Under the pieces are notes generated by a model, which saw only the letters and a program-made list of their open reading frames with translations, was not told the origin of the DNA and did not search any database. From an uncultured Bacilli bacterium (lineage in GTDB: Bacteria > Bacillota_I > Bacilli_A > ML615J-28 > CAG-313), in assembly GCA_934098295.1 (NCBI GenBank), contig CAKONV010000001.1, forward strand, positions 1 to 64,000: a DNA stretch of 64,000 bases, written 5' to 3'. This document shows, piece by piece, positions 34,427-43,885 of the stretch. How positions within the stretch are numbered: position 1 is the first letter of the stretch; every line of letters starts with the position of its first letter. A program made the translations under genes and the position numbers.

Positions 34427-36190
34427 TTAATTTTCTTCTTTTTCGTAATCAACTACAGCAATGCCAAGTTCTTCTAATTGTTCTTTTGTTACTTCGGTTG
34501 GAGCACCACTCATTGGACACTTAGCACTAGCGGCCTTTGGAAAGGCAATTACTTCTCTTAAATTATTATTTTTAGTAATTAACATCGCAAGACGATCTAA
34601 ACCGATAGCCAAACCACCATGAGGAGGAGTACCATAACGAAGAGCATTAACAAAATAGCCAAATTTGTTATTAATCTCTTCTTCACCTAAGCCAATAGCT
34701 TTAAACATTTTAGCTTGAATGTTTTGGTCGTGAATACGTATAGAACCACCACCAAGTTCATAACCATTTAATACAATATCATAAGCCTTAGCGTGGCAAG
34801 AAGCAGGATCAGTCAAAAGACGATCTTCATCACCATCTTTAGGGGATGTAAATGGATGATGAGCAGCAACATAACGGTTTTCTTCTTCACTCCATTCGAA
34901 AAGTGGCCAATCAACTACCCATAAGAAATTAAATTTATCCATATCGATTAAATTTAACTCCTTAGCTACTTGTAAACGAACAGCACCTAAAGCCGTATTG
35001 CAGTTCATTAATTCATCGGCAACTAATAATACTAAATCATCATCAGTTAATGAAAGAGTCTTTACCAATTCTTCTTTATTTTCATCGCTTAAGAATTTAA
35101 CAATACTACCTGTAAAATTACCCTTTTCAAGTTTTAACCAAGCAAGACCAGAAGCATGGAATTTTTTAGCAAGTAATGTTAAACGATCAATTTCTTTACG
35201 TGAATATTTTTCAGCAGCATTTTTAACAACTATAGCTTTAACTTTGCCACCTTTTTCAATAGCAGCTTTAAAAAAGCCACATTCGGTCTTAGAAGCCCAC
35301 GAAGAAAGATCTTGTAGTAACATTTCAAAACGAGTATCAGGCTTATCAGAACCATAATAATTCATAGCATCATCCCAAGTCATACGTTTAAATGGGGTTA
35401 CAATATCCATATCTAAGACATCTTTCCAAACTTTCTTTAACAATCCTTCAGTAACATTTTGAACATCAATTTCATCAACAAAGCTCATTTCTACATCGAC
35501 TTGAGTAAATTCAAGTTGACGATCAGCACGTAAATCTTCATCACGGAAACATTTTACAATTTGGAAATATCTTTCAAAGCCAGCTACCATAAGTAATTGT
35601 TTATATAATTGAGGGCTTTGTGGTAAAGCATAAAAACTTCCATGATGAACACGAGATGGAACTAAGAAGTCACGAGCTCCTTCAGGAGTTGATTTTCCAA
35701 ACACAGGAGTTTCAACTTCAATAAAATCTAAAGAATCAAAATAATTACGAATAGCGATTGTGGCTTTATGACGCATTATTAGATTTTTTTGCATATGAGG
35801 ACGTCTTAAATCTAAGTAACGATATTTCATACGAGTATCTTCTAAAGCATCGGTATTATCTTGAATCAACATTGGTGGTTGTTCAGCCGTGCTCAAAATG
35901 GTTAATTCTTCCGCAACAACTTCGATATCACCAGTTGGGATGGTCGAATTTTTATTTTCTCTTTCTAAAACTGTACCCTCAACTTTTAAAACATATTCAT
36001 TTTTAACGTTTAAAGCTTTTTCATAATTAGGATTGTTAGGATTTACAGTAATTTGAGTGATTCCCCAACGATCTCTTAAATCAATGAAAATTAGTCCCCC
36101 TAAATCTCTTTTTTTGTTACACCAACCACAAAGAGTGACTTTTTCTCCAACATTATTAATTCTTAATTCACCATTATTTTTTGTACGCAT
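34427..36190 (-). CDS. aspS: Aspartyl-tRNA synthetase
   Basis: A class II synthetase of 587 residues with an N-terminal OB-fold anticodon domain (VTLCGWCNKKRDLGGLIFIDLRDRWG), motif 2 (FRDEDLRADRQLEFTQ), the bacterial GAD insertion domain (about residues 280-410), and motif 3 (GLAIGLDRLAMLI). It charges tRNA-Asp. The ATG at 36190 is preferred over a frame extension to 36220, because GAAGGAG lies 7 bases before it inside the end of hisS. Cotranscription with hisS under the T-box leader is expected. Confidence 0.97.
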   Translation of the reverse strand: MRTKNNGELRINNVGEKVTLCGWCNKKRDLGGLIFIDLRDRWGITQITVNPNNPNYEKALNVKNEYVLKVEGTVLERENKNSTIPTGDIEVVAEELTILSTAEQPPMLIQDNTDALEDTRMKYRYLDLRRPHMQKNLIMRHKATIAIRNYFDSLDFIEVETPVFGKSTPEGARDFLVPSRVHHGSFYALPQSPQLYKQLLMVAGFERYFQIVKCFRDEDLRADRQLEFTQVDVEMSFVDEIDVQNVTEGLLKKVWKDVLDMDIVTPFKRMTWDDAMNYYGSDKPDTRFEMLLQDLSSWASKTECGFFKAAIEKGGKVKAIVVKNAAEKYSRKEIDRLTLLAKKFHASGLAWLKLEKGNFTGSIVKFLSDENKEELVKTLSLTDDDLVLLVADELMNCNTALGAVRLQVAKELNLIDMDKFNFLWVVDWPLFEWSEEENRYVAAHHPFTSPKDGDEDRLLTDPASCHAKAYDIVLNGYELGGGSIRIHDQNIQAKMFKAIGLGEEEINNKFGYFVNALRYGTPPHGGLAIGLDRLAMLITKNNNLREVIAFPKAASAKCPMSGAPTEVTKEQLEELGIAVVDYEKEEN

Positions 36191-37463
36191 ATTTTTCTCC
36201 TTCAATATTAAATACTTCATTTAATTTTTCTATTTTACAGATAGATTCCGTTTTTAAGGTAGTATTCTTCAATTTAAAAGTACCATTTAATACTTCTTCT
36301 TCCCCAATTATTATTAAATAGGGAGCACCTAGTCGATCAGCAAGCTTAAATTGGGGTTTAAGTGATGATGATACATAATCCATTTCCACACTCTTACCAG
36401 CTTTTCTTAAATAAGAGACAAGTTCTAAAGCTTTTAATTTAGTATCTTCTCCAATATTAATAACAACAATATCACTTTTAACTTGTGAAGTCTTAAAAAG
36501 ATTTAATTCATCTAAAACAAGCATTAAACGTTCTACACCACTTGCAAAACCAATAGCTTGAGTATCAGGACCATCAAATGCCTTAGCTAAACCATTATAT
36601 CTTCCACCAGCCAAAATTGCTAAATTATTAATAAATGAATTTTCATCATCATAAATAAATTCAAATACCGTGTTATTGTAATAATCTAAACCTCTAACTA
36701 ATTTTTGATCAACTTCATATTTTACTCCTAAGGCATCTAAGCAAGTCAAAACCTTCTTAAAATAAGCTTGATCTTCTTCATTTAAATAATCCATAATTTT
36801 GGGAGCATTATCCATAATAGGATTTTTCGCATCAACTTTACAATCTAATATTCTTAAAGGATTTTTTTGTAGACGCGTTTTGCAATCTTCACACATATCA
36901 GAAATGTGAAGACTAAAATATTCTTTTAATGCTTCTTCATATTTTTTACGACCATCACTACTACCCAAAGTATTTATTTTTACTTTTACTTTATCAATTC
37001 CTAAGCGGTGTAAGAAACAATAACCAAAATAAATAACATCCGCATCTAAATAAGCGGAACTTGTTCCTAAGGCTTCGATGCCAAATTGTGTAAATTGGCG
37101 ATATCTACCAGCTTGAGGACGTTCACATCGAAACATTTGTTCAAAATAAAATAGTTTTGTTAATCCTTGATTGGCATACATTTTATTTTCAACATAAGCT
37201 CTTGAAACCCCAGCTGTTCCTTCTGGACGCAAGGTAATTGACTTATTACTACGATCTAAGAAAGTATACATTTCCTTATTAACAATATCTGTACCTTCTC
37301 CTACACCCCTGGCAAAAACTTCTGTAGCTTCAAAAACTGGTGTTTGAATTTCCTCATAACCAAATTCTTTACTAATCTTTCTAGCTGTATCTTCAATATA
37401 ACGATACTTTTCAATGTTGTTGCCAAAATAATCTAAAGTACCTTTAATTTTGCTAACTTTCAT
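36174..37463 (-). CDS. hisS: Histidyl-tRNA synthetase
   Basis: A 429-residue class II synthetase: KIKGTLDYFG at the N-terminus, motif 1 around TPVFEATEVFARGVGEGTD, LRPEGTAGVSRAY, motif 2 FRCERPQAGRYRQFTQFG, the HisA motif LVRGLDYYNNTVFEF, motif 3 AIGFASGVERLML, and an anticodon-binding C-terminal domain. It charges tRNA-His. The gene is the first of a long operon and is preceded by a T-box leader with its own promoter. It overlaps aspS by 17 bases. Confidence 0.97.
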   Translation of the reverse strand: MKVSKIKGTLDYFGNNIEKYRYIEDTARKISKEFGYEEIQTPVFEATEVFARGVGEGTDIVNKEMYTFLDRSNKSITLRPEGTAGVSRAYVENKMYANQGLTKLFYFEQMFRCERPQAGRYRQFTQFGIEALGTSSAYLDADVIYFGYCFLHRLGIDKVKVKINTLGSSDGRKKYEEALKEYFSLHISDMCEDCKTRLQKNPLRILDCKVDAKNPIMDNAPKIMDYLNEEDQAYFKKVLTCLDALGVKYEVDQKLVRGLDYYNNTVFEFIYDDENSFINNLAILAGGRYNGLAKAFDGPDTQAIGFASGVERLMLVLDELNLFKTSQVKSDIVVINIGEDTKLKALELVSYLRKAGKSVEMDYVSSSLKPQFKLADRLGAPYLIIIGEEEVLNGTFKLKNTTLKTESICKIEKLNEVFNIEGEKYAYKK

Positions 37464-37489
37464 TTTGTTTTCTCCTCATAAATTTACTT

Positions 37490-37658
37490 AATAAAAAAAG
37501 AGTGCAACCTTAACCCCAAGGACGCAAAAACATATAGTCTTGCGCGATACCACCTTGGTTTGGATTTACCACTCTCACTTACTTACTTAACGCGTAATGA
37601 ATCTCGTTTTCTCCGAATTTGTCAGATTCCTCATCGAAAAAAGATATTAAATCTAACA
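37490..37658 (-). promoter_or_regulatory. T-box riboswitch leader of hisS-aspS
   Basis: The minus strand holds the T-box AAGGTGGTATCGCG (37543-37556). It sits in an antiterminator whose arms CCAAGG and CCTTGG pair, followed by the competing terminator stem (GCGTCCTT with AAGGTTGC) and a T run just before hisS. Upstream, GAATCT/AGATTC forms a stem I helix; GAC inside its loop side (CTGACAA) could be an Asp specifier, but I cannot settle the specifier by eye. Binding of uncharged tRNA would allow readthrough. Confidence 0.9.
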
Positions 37659-37660
37659 CT

Positions 37661-37689
37661 ATTATACTAAAATAAATAACAAAAAGCAA
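37661..37689 (-). promoter_or_regulatory. Promoter of the hisS-aspS operon
   Basis: Minus strand: TTGCTT (37684-37689), 17 bases and TATAAT (37661-37666), directly upstream of the T-box leader. Confidence 0.82.
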
Positions 37690-37703
37690 GTTTTTTACCC
37701 ATA

Positions 37704-38927
37704 CTACTTCATAAATTTATCAACATGAAGTCGGTCTTTGGGTGTTTCTTTAATTCCTTTTTTTAAAATTGTACTTCCTAATTCATTATTTATATAATTT
37801 ATAAGTTTTGAAACTTCAAAATCTTGATCTTCCTTTTCCAAAGAATCAAAAATTGATAATTGCTTAGATTCTTCTTGAACTTTAACAAGTTTGCTCGCTG
37901 CCACCCCTACTAAACGAACGGCCAAATCAACATTATAGATATCATCAAATAGTTCTTTAAATATTTGATACATTTTATAACTATTATTTGTTGGTTGTGA
38001 TATCGTAATGGATTTTGAATAAGTCTTAAAATTATTATACCTTAATTGTAATGAAAATGTTGTTCCCCTTAAGCCATAACTTTCAAGGCGCATAGAAACC
38101 GAATTGGATAAAACTTTCATCAACATTAAGATTTTATTTAAATCATATTCATCATGATCGAAAGTCGAAGAATTACTAACACTAGATATACTAGAAGCTT
38201 TTGTTGGATCAACAATATTATCACCATTTCCTAAGGCATGATTAAGGAGTTCTTTGGTAGTATTTTCCCCTAACAATTGATTTAATAAACCTAAATCTTT
38301 AAATTTTAAAATATCGCCAATTTTAGAAATATTTAAACTATGAAGAACTTCACAAGTTTTTTTACCTGCACCATACATATCTTCTATTTCAAGAGGCCAA
38401 AGGAGTTTCTCTACATCTCTTTTTCTTAAAATTGTTATTCCTAAAGGCTTTTTCATATCGGATGCCATTTTTGCAAGAAACTTATTAGGAGCAATACCAA
38501 TACTACAAGGAAGCCCAAATAAACTTAAAATGTCATCTTGAATTTTATGAGCAAGTTCCAAATATTCATTATTACTACAACAATCCGTAACATCTAAATA
38601 TCCTTCATCAATACTAGCTGGTTCCACTAACGGCGTTACTTTTAAAAAATAATCGAAGAATCTTCTTGAATATTCACTATAAATTTCCATGTGTGGTTCA
38701 ATTATAATCGCATTGGGACATAACTTTTTGGCCTCATATAAAGGCATAGTTGTTTTTACACCAAAACTTTTAGCCTCATAAGTAGCTGCCAAAACAATTC
38801 CTTTTTGATCTAATGATTCCCTAGCTATTATCACGCATGAACCTTTTAATTCTGGATTTTCAGCAACCTCACAACTAGCAAAAAAGCTATTCATATCAAT
38901 ATGAAATATAACATGACCACTTGCCAT
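37704..38927 (-). CDS. dinB: DNA polymerase IV, Y-family
   Basis: A 407-residue Y-family polymerase. FHIDMNSFFASCE gives the first metal Asp and steric gate, PASIDEGYLDVT the Asp-Glu pair, and CSIGIAPNKFLAKMASDMKKP and YGAGKKTCEVL mark the fingers and thumb. The C-terminal little finger is present, and SKQLSIFDSLE near the end resembles a beta-clamp binding peptide (QLSIF). It copies across damaged DNA. It follows the HtrA gene by 11 bases. Confidence 0.95.
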   Translation of the reverse strand: MASGHVIFHIDMNSFFASCEVAENPELKGSCVIIARESLDQKGIVLAATYEAKSFGVKTTMPLYEAKKLCPNAIIIEPHMEIYSEYSRRFFDYFLKVTPLVEPASIDEGYLDVTDCCSNNEYLELAHKIQDDILSLFGLPCSIGIAPNKFLAKMASDMKKPLGITILRKRDVEKLLWPLEIEDMYGAGKKTCEVLHSLNISKIGDILKFKDLGLLNQLLGENTTKELLNHALGNGDNIVDPTKASSISSVSNSSTFDHDEYDLNKILMLMKVLSNSVSMRLESYGLRGTTFSLQLRYNNFKTYSKSITISQPTNNSYKMYQIFKELFDDIYNVDLAVRLVGVAASKLVKVQEESKQLSIFDSLEKEDQDFEVSKLINYINNELGSTILKKGIKETPKDRLHVDKFMK

Positions 38928-38938
38928 AAAAACTCCTT

Positions 38939-40174
38939 CTATTCTCCTGATTTTAAGGTAATTGTAACTGTTTCAATCTTTTCACTTTTACTAGAATAAT
39001 ACGTAATCTCCACTTTAGAACCAATTGTATACTGATCTAGAGCATTTAATCTTCCACTAATATCGGAATTGTCATACAATTTGTTACCATCAAATGTTAA
39101 AATAATATCGCCTTTAGAAATTCCACAATTAGACAAACTACCACCGCTACTGATGTTTTCAACATAAACACCATAAGGAGTTTCATCAAAATAAATATTT
39201 GGTAGTGAAGTTAAATTATGTTGAATCATAAAAGTTGAATTAATATTTTTAACAGCCACGCAAGTTACTCCTAAACGCGGTCTAACAATCGTTTTACCTT
39301 GTTCTAAATAATCTTCAACAGCTATTTTAACAAGATTAATTGGAAGAGCAAACCCCATATTATCAATTTTTACCGAAGTTAATTTAATAGAATTTATACC
39401 AATTAATTTACCATCAATTGTAAACAAGCCACCACCAGAATTTCCAGGATTTATAGCGGCATCGGTTTGAATATATTCACCGACATAATCATTAGTACCA
39501 TCATTATCGGTATCAAAGGAAATGTAACGTCCTAGATTGCTAACAATTCCAAAAGTTGCAGAACCATAATAGTCATAGCCATCAGGGCTACCAATCGCAA
39601 TAACAAAATTGCCTTTAGATAAATCTTTACTGTTGCCAATTTTTACTGGTTCAATATAATAATAAGAATCAAATTTTACACAAGCTAAATCAATTTTTTG
39701 ATCATATCCTAAAATTGTTAAAGGAATTTCCGTTTCATATTCACCTAGATAAGCGTAAGTAACATGATCTCCTTCTTCTTCACTAATAACAACATGAGCA
39801 TTAGTATAAGCATAATATGTATAAGAAGTTATCTTATCACCAGTTTTATTTTCAACACGTTTATAAATTACACCACTACCAATACTTTCCATATCTTCAA
39901 AAGTTACTTTTTCACCATTAATCTTAGAAGTAGTTTTTACCTTTAAGGTAATACCAATTACCGATGATTGTACTGCCTTGACACAAGTTTTAACAGCATC
40001 TTCAAGAGTATTAATATTATCAGTAATATCATATATTGTTGTTTTTTGGGTAATTTCATTAGTTACTTTGTTGGTTATTTCATTAGTAACATTATTTTTA
40101 GATTTAAAACAACCAGTAACTAACAAGCAACAACCTAAAAAAATCAAAATAGTTAAAAATTTATTTTTTCTCAT
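38939..40174 (-). CDS. HtrA/DegP-type serine protease lipoprotein
   Basis: A 411-residue protein with lipobox VTGC (Cys22), a short Asn/Thr-rich linker, and a trypsin-like domain with a complete triad: TNAHVV (His127), IDLACVKF (Asp162) and NPGNSGGGLF (Ser246). A PDZ domain follows at about residues 300-405 (GDIILTFDGNKLYDNSDI). Most Firmicutes HtrA proteins use a membrane helix rather than a lipid anchor, so lipidation is a mild oddity. It lies 57 bases after the sensor kinase and may be part of its envelope-stress regulon, as with CssRS-HtrA; this is inferred. Confidence 0.93.
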   Translation of the reverse strand: MRKNKFLTILIFLGCCLLVTGCFKSKNNVTNEITNKVTNEITQKTTIYDITDNINTLEDAVKTCVKAVQSSVIGITLKVKTTSKINGEKVTFEDMESIGSGVIYKRVENKTGDKITSYTYYAYTNAHVVISEEEGDHVTYAYLGEYETEIPLTILGYDQKIDLACVKFDSYYYIEPVKIGNSKDLSKGNFVIAIGSPDGYDYYGSATFGIVSNLGRYISFDTDNDGTNDYVGEYIQTDAAINPGNSGGGLFTIDGKLIGINSIKLTSVKIDNMGFALPINLVKIAVEDYLEQGKTIVRPRLGVTCVAVKNINSTFMIQHNLTSLPNIYFDETPYGVYVENISSGGSLSNCGISKGDIILTFDGNKLYDNSDISGRLNALDQYTIGSKVEITYYSSKSEKIETVTITLKSGE

Positions 40175-40231
40175 TATTTTATCCTTCTTTCCTTAATATA
40201 ATATATTATATAAATTTATATTAATTTAGTA

Positions 40232-41704
40232 TTAATTTTTCTCAATTGGCGCTACAAACCAAAAACAGCTACCTTCACCCTCTTTAGAAGTTACACCATA
40301 AGTAAAATTATGATATTCCAATATTTCTTTTACAATTGATAAACCTAATCCACTTCCTTGGCTACTTCTCTTATGGCCTTTATCAACACGATAATATCTA
40401 TTCCATATTACATCCAATTCATCATTTTTGATACCAATTCCATGGTCAATTACTTCTAATTTTACCATTTCACCTTCTATTTTTTGTTTTACTTCAATAT
40501 TTAGTGATGTTCCACTGTAATTAATGGCATTATTAATAAAATTATAAATGACTTGGCTTATCTTATGCTCATCAGCTTTAATTTTCACTTCTTTATCATA
40601 TTCAAAAGTAAACACAAAATTATTCTTTTCAAAAAACTTTTGTTCTCGATCAACTATTGAACGAACTGAAGCTGTAAAATTATAAGTTTCAATATTGAAT
40701 GTTTCAGTTTTGGCTTGTAATCTTGATAAATTTAATAAATCATTAACTAAAACATTTAATCTATTAGCTTCATCAACAATTAGTTGTAAATTTTCATTAG
40801 TATTTTCTTCTGGTATATCTTTCATCATTTCCGCATAGCCACTAATTAATGTAAGTGGGGTTTTTAAATCATGAGAAATGTTAGCTAATAGTTCCTTTTG
40901 TAAAGTATCGGTTTTATTTAGTTCCGCAACCGCATAGTTTAAAGTATGATTTAATTCGGTTATTTCTGAAAAACCTTTACCAGAAAAAGTTATATCTCTT
41001 CTACCTTTGGCTAAAAGTTTAGCAGTATCATTCATCTTTTTTATAGGTTTAGAAATGATACTAGAAATTAGTAAAGCAACAACAATACTTAAAAGAATTA
41101 CGATAATGGTAATGATAAATAGCTGTTGTTTCATAGTAACAACGGCAGGTGTTACTGGTGTAAGTCTAGCATCAAGAACTAATAGCGCCGATGTTCCCAC
41201 TTTTAATTTTACAAATTTGCCACAAATAATTGAAGAATCCGAGGTATCAATTACTTTAGAATTAACAATCGGACCATTACCAACACCAACCGGAGCAGGA
41301 ATTGAGGTAGAAAAAGAAATAAAGAATTTTTGAGTGCCAAGCATCTTCCCTTTTTCAATGACCTCTTTAACCACATTAGGCGAACGAAAATAATCATGAT
41401 TAGGTCCAAAAAAGTTTAGTTTTAATTCTTCACCATTAGTTGTGTTAAATAAATAAATGCCTATTTCTGATTCTGAAGAAATACTTGTTAATTCTTTTAT
41501 AGTACTATCTTCGTCAAGAGATTTTTCCGAAACAATATTAGAAATTCTATCCACTAAAGAATCAATTGCTGATATTTTATTTTTCTTATAAAATGTTTCC
41601 AACATAAAGATTTGAAAGAAACAAAAGACAGCAACAATTAAGGAAGCAAAAATTAAAATATAAGCAAATATTTTCCATTTAAGCTTAATCTTTTCGAGTT
41701 TCAA
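40232..41704 (-). CDS. Membrane sensor histidine kinase
   Basis: A 490-residue kinase: TM1 at about residues 11-33, an extracytoplasmic sensor region of about 150 residues, TM2 at about 192-215, HAMP (KPIKKMNDTAKLLAKGRRDI), HisKA with NISHDLKTPL (His278), and HATPase with NFINNAINYS, DHGIGI and GSGLGLSIVKEI. It overlaps the response regulator by 20 bases, so they form a cognate pair. The signal is unknown; the adjacent HtrA suggests envelope or protein stress. Confidence 0.94.
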   Translation of the reverse strand: MKLEKIKLKWKIFAYILIFASLIVAVFCFFQIFMLETFYKKNKISAIDSLVDRISNIVSEKSLDEDSTIKELTSISSESEIGIYLFNTTNGEELKLNFFGPNHDYFRSPNVVKEVIEKGKMLGTQKFFISFSTSIPAPVGVGNGPIVNSKVIDTSDSSIICGKFVKLKVGTSALLVLDARLTPVTPAVVTMKQQLFIITIIVILLSIVVALLISSIISKPIKKMNDTAKLLAKGRRDITFSGKGFSEITELNHTLNYAVAELNKTDTLQKELLANISHDLKTPLTLISGYAEMMKDIPEENTNENLQLIVDEANRLNVLVNDLLNLSRLQAKTETFNIETYNFTASVRSIVDREQKFFEKNNFVFTFEYDKEVKIKADEHKISQVIYNFINNAINYSGTSLNIEVKQKIEGEMVKLEVIDHGIGIKNDELDVIWNRYYRVDKGHKRSSQGSGLGLSIVKEILEYHNFTYGVTSKEGEGSCFWFVAPIEKN

Positions 41705-42374
41705 AACGGTATCCTACCCTTCTAAGTGTAATAATGTAATCGGAACAGTCGCCAATTTTCTTCCTTAATGATTTCATATGCGTGTCAAGCGTACGATCAT
41801 CACCATAATAATCGTATCCCCAAACATGTTCTAACAATTGTTCTCTCGTAACCGCAATATTAGCGTTTTTAGCCAAATATACAAGCAGTTCATATTCCTT
41901 AGGGGTTAATTCCGTACGAATATTATTAATATAGACAATATGAGCACTTAAATCTATTTTTAAAGCACCATATTCCCAAATATCCTTATCGTCAACCTTT
42001 TTTTCATCATGAGCTTTGTATCTAGCCATAACCGCATGAATACGCATAATTAGTTCTTTAGGAGAAAATGGTTTAGTAACATAATCATCAATACCTAAAT
42101 CAAATCCGTATAATTTATCATATTCTTCACTTCTAGCTGATAGCATAATAACAGGAACCGAAGAAAATTTTCTAATTTCTTTGACAGCTGAAAAACCATC
42201 AAGTTCGGGCATCATTATATCCATAACAACCAAATCAAAGCCATTGTTTTTAACTTTATCAATAGCTTGAATACCATTTTCCGCTTCATCAAGTTCTAAT
42301 CCATCAAATTTCGCATATTTAGCGATTAAATCTCTAATATGAACTTCATCATCAACTATTAATATTTTACCCAT
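41685..42374 (-). CDS. OmpR/PhoB-family response regulator
   Basis: A 229-residue protein with a receiver domain (ILIVDDE, phospho-acceptor Asp52 in VVMDIMMPELDG, SAR switch, DDYVTKPF with the conserved Lys) and a C-terminal winged helix (LTPKEYELLVYLAKN, EHVWGYDYYGDDRTLDTHMKSLRKKIG, LRRVGYRFE). It should activate or repress transcription when phosphorylated by the downstream-encoded kinase. It is divergent from rarA across 232 bases. Confidence 0.95.
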   Translation of the reverse strand: MGKILIVDDEVHIRDLIAKYAKFDGLELDEAENGIQAIDKVKNNGFDLVVMDIMMPELDGFSAVKEIRKFSSVPVIMLSARSEEYDKLYGFDLGIDDYVTKPFSPKELIMRIHAVMARYKAHDEKKVDDKDIWEYGALKIDLSAHIVYINNIRTELTPKEYELLVYLAKNANIAVTREQLLEHVWGYDYYGDDRTLDTHMKSLRKKIGDCSDYIITLRRVGYRFETRKD

Positions 42375-42525
42375 AAATACCTCATTTATTTATAATTTTG
42401 TTTTTATCTAGAAAATATTATACCACATTCTGTCATTTTATATCTAAAATATAACTGAAAAATTGCTTAAAAGTAAACAAAATAATTACTATTTAAGGGG
42501 CTTTTCTTAACCAAATACTTATACC

Positions 42526-42554
42526 TTGCAAATTTTATAAAATTTAGGTATAAT
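42526..42554 (+). promoter_or_regulatory. Promoter of rarA
   Basis: TTGCAA (42526-42531), a 17-base spacer and TATAAT (42549-42554), with an AAGGAAAA SD before the ATG at 42607. Confidence 0.85.
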
Positions 42555-42606
42555 AGTAATACAAATTAAATTAACTATTATTTAGCGTTATATAAGGAAA
42601 ATAAAT

Positions 42607-43854
42607 ATGAAACCATTAGCATACTTAATGAGACCTACTAAATTTAGTGACATTGTAGGTCAAGACCGTTTAGTTGGTGAAAACGGCGTCATCACAAGAA
42701 TGATAAAAAATAACAGTTTGCGTTCTTTTATTCTTTATGGAAATCCCGGCTGTGGAAAAACAACAATTGCCGAAAGTACTTGTAAAGAAACTGGCTATCC
42801 ATGGCATCGTTTCAATGCCTCTACGGATAATAAGGATGCTTTAAAACAAATAATGAATGAATCTCGATTTGTAAATAACTCTATTGTCATCATCGATGAA
42901 ATTCATCGAATGAAAAAAGACATTCAAGATTATTTATTACCATTTGTTGAAGATGGTACCATCATAATGATTGGTCTTACCACCAATAATCCTTATCATT
43001 CTATTAATCCAGCCATTCGTTCCCGTTGCCTAATTTATAAACTTAATGATTTACAAAAAGGCGATTTACAAAAAATTCTTGACAAAGCTTATCAATTAAT
43101 TGGCAATAATAAACTAATCGATAAAGAAGTTTATGACTATATAATTAATATCTCTAATGGAGAAATTAGAACTCTTATTAATTCATTTGAAACTTTAGTC
43201 AATATTTCTTCTGATCACATCACCCTTGATGAAGCGATTGCTACTTGTCAAAAAGCTAATGTTTCCATCGATGGATCGACTGATAGTTATTATGACACTT
43301 TAAGTGGCTTACAAAAGTCAATTCGGGGAAGTGATGTTGATGCTTCTCTTCATTATCTTTCTAAATTAATCATTGCTGGTGATTTTGATAGTCTTGGTAG
43401 AAGACTTCTAGCCATTGCTTATGAAGATATTGGATTAGCTAATCCTGGAATTGGGGTAAGAGTAAAAGCAGCCGTTGATGCTGCTAAAGAACTAGGCAAT
43501 CCTGAAGCAAAACTTCCATTGAGTGTTGTTGTTATCGAAATGGCACTTTCTCCCAAATCTAATTCTGCTTATCTTGCAATTGACAAAGCTATGACTGACA
43601 TCGAAAATGGCAAAAGTGGTAATTTACCAATTCATCTAAAGAATACTTATTCTTTTGACCCTTCCCAAAAGCCCTACTTATATCCTCATGATTATCCAAA
43701 TTCTTGGGTATACCAACAATACTTACCTGATTCTTTAATTGGGGTTAAATATTATCAGCCTAAACCAACTTCAAAGTCGGAAATTAGTCTTTATAATAGG
43801 TATATGCAAATTGAAGAATTTAAAAAAAATGCTAAAAATAATAAAAAGGCCTAA
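42607..43854 (+). CDS. rarA: Replication-associated recombination protein A (MgsA family AAA+ ATPase)
   Basis: A 415-residue AAA+ protein: Walker A GNPGCGKTT (residues 45-53), Walker B IVIIDEIHRM, sensor I GLTTNNPYHSINPAIRSRC, and the C-terminal tetramerisation domain (GSDVDASLHYLSKLIIAGDFDSLGRRLLAIAYEDIGLANP). It acts at stalled replication forks with single-stranded DNA-binding protein. It has its own promoter on the plus strand and ends in a terminator overlapping its last codons. Confidence 0.96.
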   Translation: MKPLAYLMRPTKFSDIVGQDRLVGENGVITRMIKNNSLRSFILYGNPGCGKTTIAESTCKETGYPWHRFNASTDNKDALKQIMNESRFVNNSIVIIDEIHRMKKDIQDYLLPFVEDGTIIMIGLTTNNPYHSINPAIRSRCLIYKLNDLQKGDLQKILDKAYQLIGNNKLIDKEVYDYIINISNGEIRTLINSFETLVNISSDHITLDEAIATCQKANVSIDGSTDSYYDTLSGLQKSIRGSDVDASLHYLSKLIIAGDFDSLGRRLLAIAYEDIGLANPGIGVRVKAAVDAAKELGNPEAKLPLSVVVIEMALSPKSNSAYLAIDKAMTDIENGKSGNLPIHLKNTYSFDPSQKPYLYPHDYPNSWVYQQYLPDSLIGVKYYQPKPTSKSEISLYNRYMQIEEFKKNAKNNKKA

Positions 43855-43885
43855 AGCTCTAAATAGAGCTTTAGGTCTTTTTTAC
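43850..43885. terminator. Bidirectional terminator after rarA
   Basis: CCTAAAGCTCT and AGAGCTTTAGG form an 11-bp perfect stem with an AAAT loop and flanking T runs in both directions. It covers the rarA stop and the end of the convergent FtsK-like gene. Confidence 0.93.

Noticed and set aside
34998..35357. 119-codon plus-strand frame within aspS
   Set aside because: It mirrors conserved aspS coding sequence and has no SD or family likeness.
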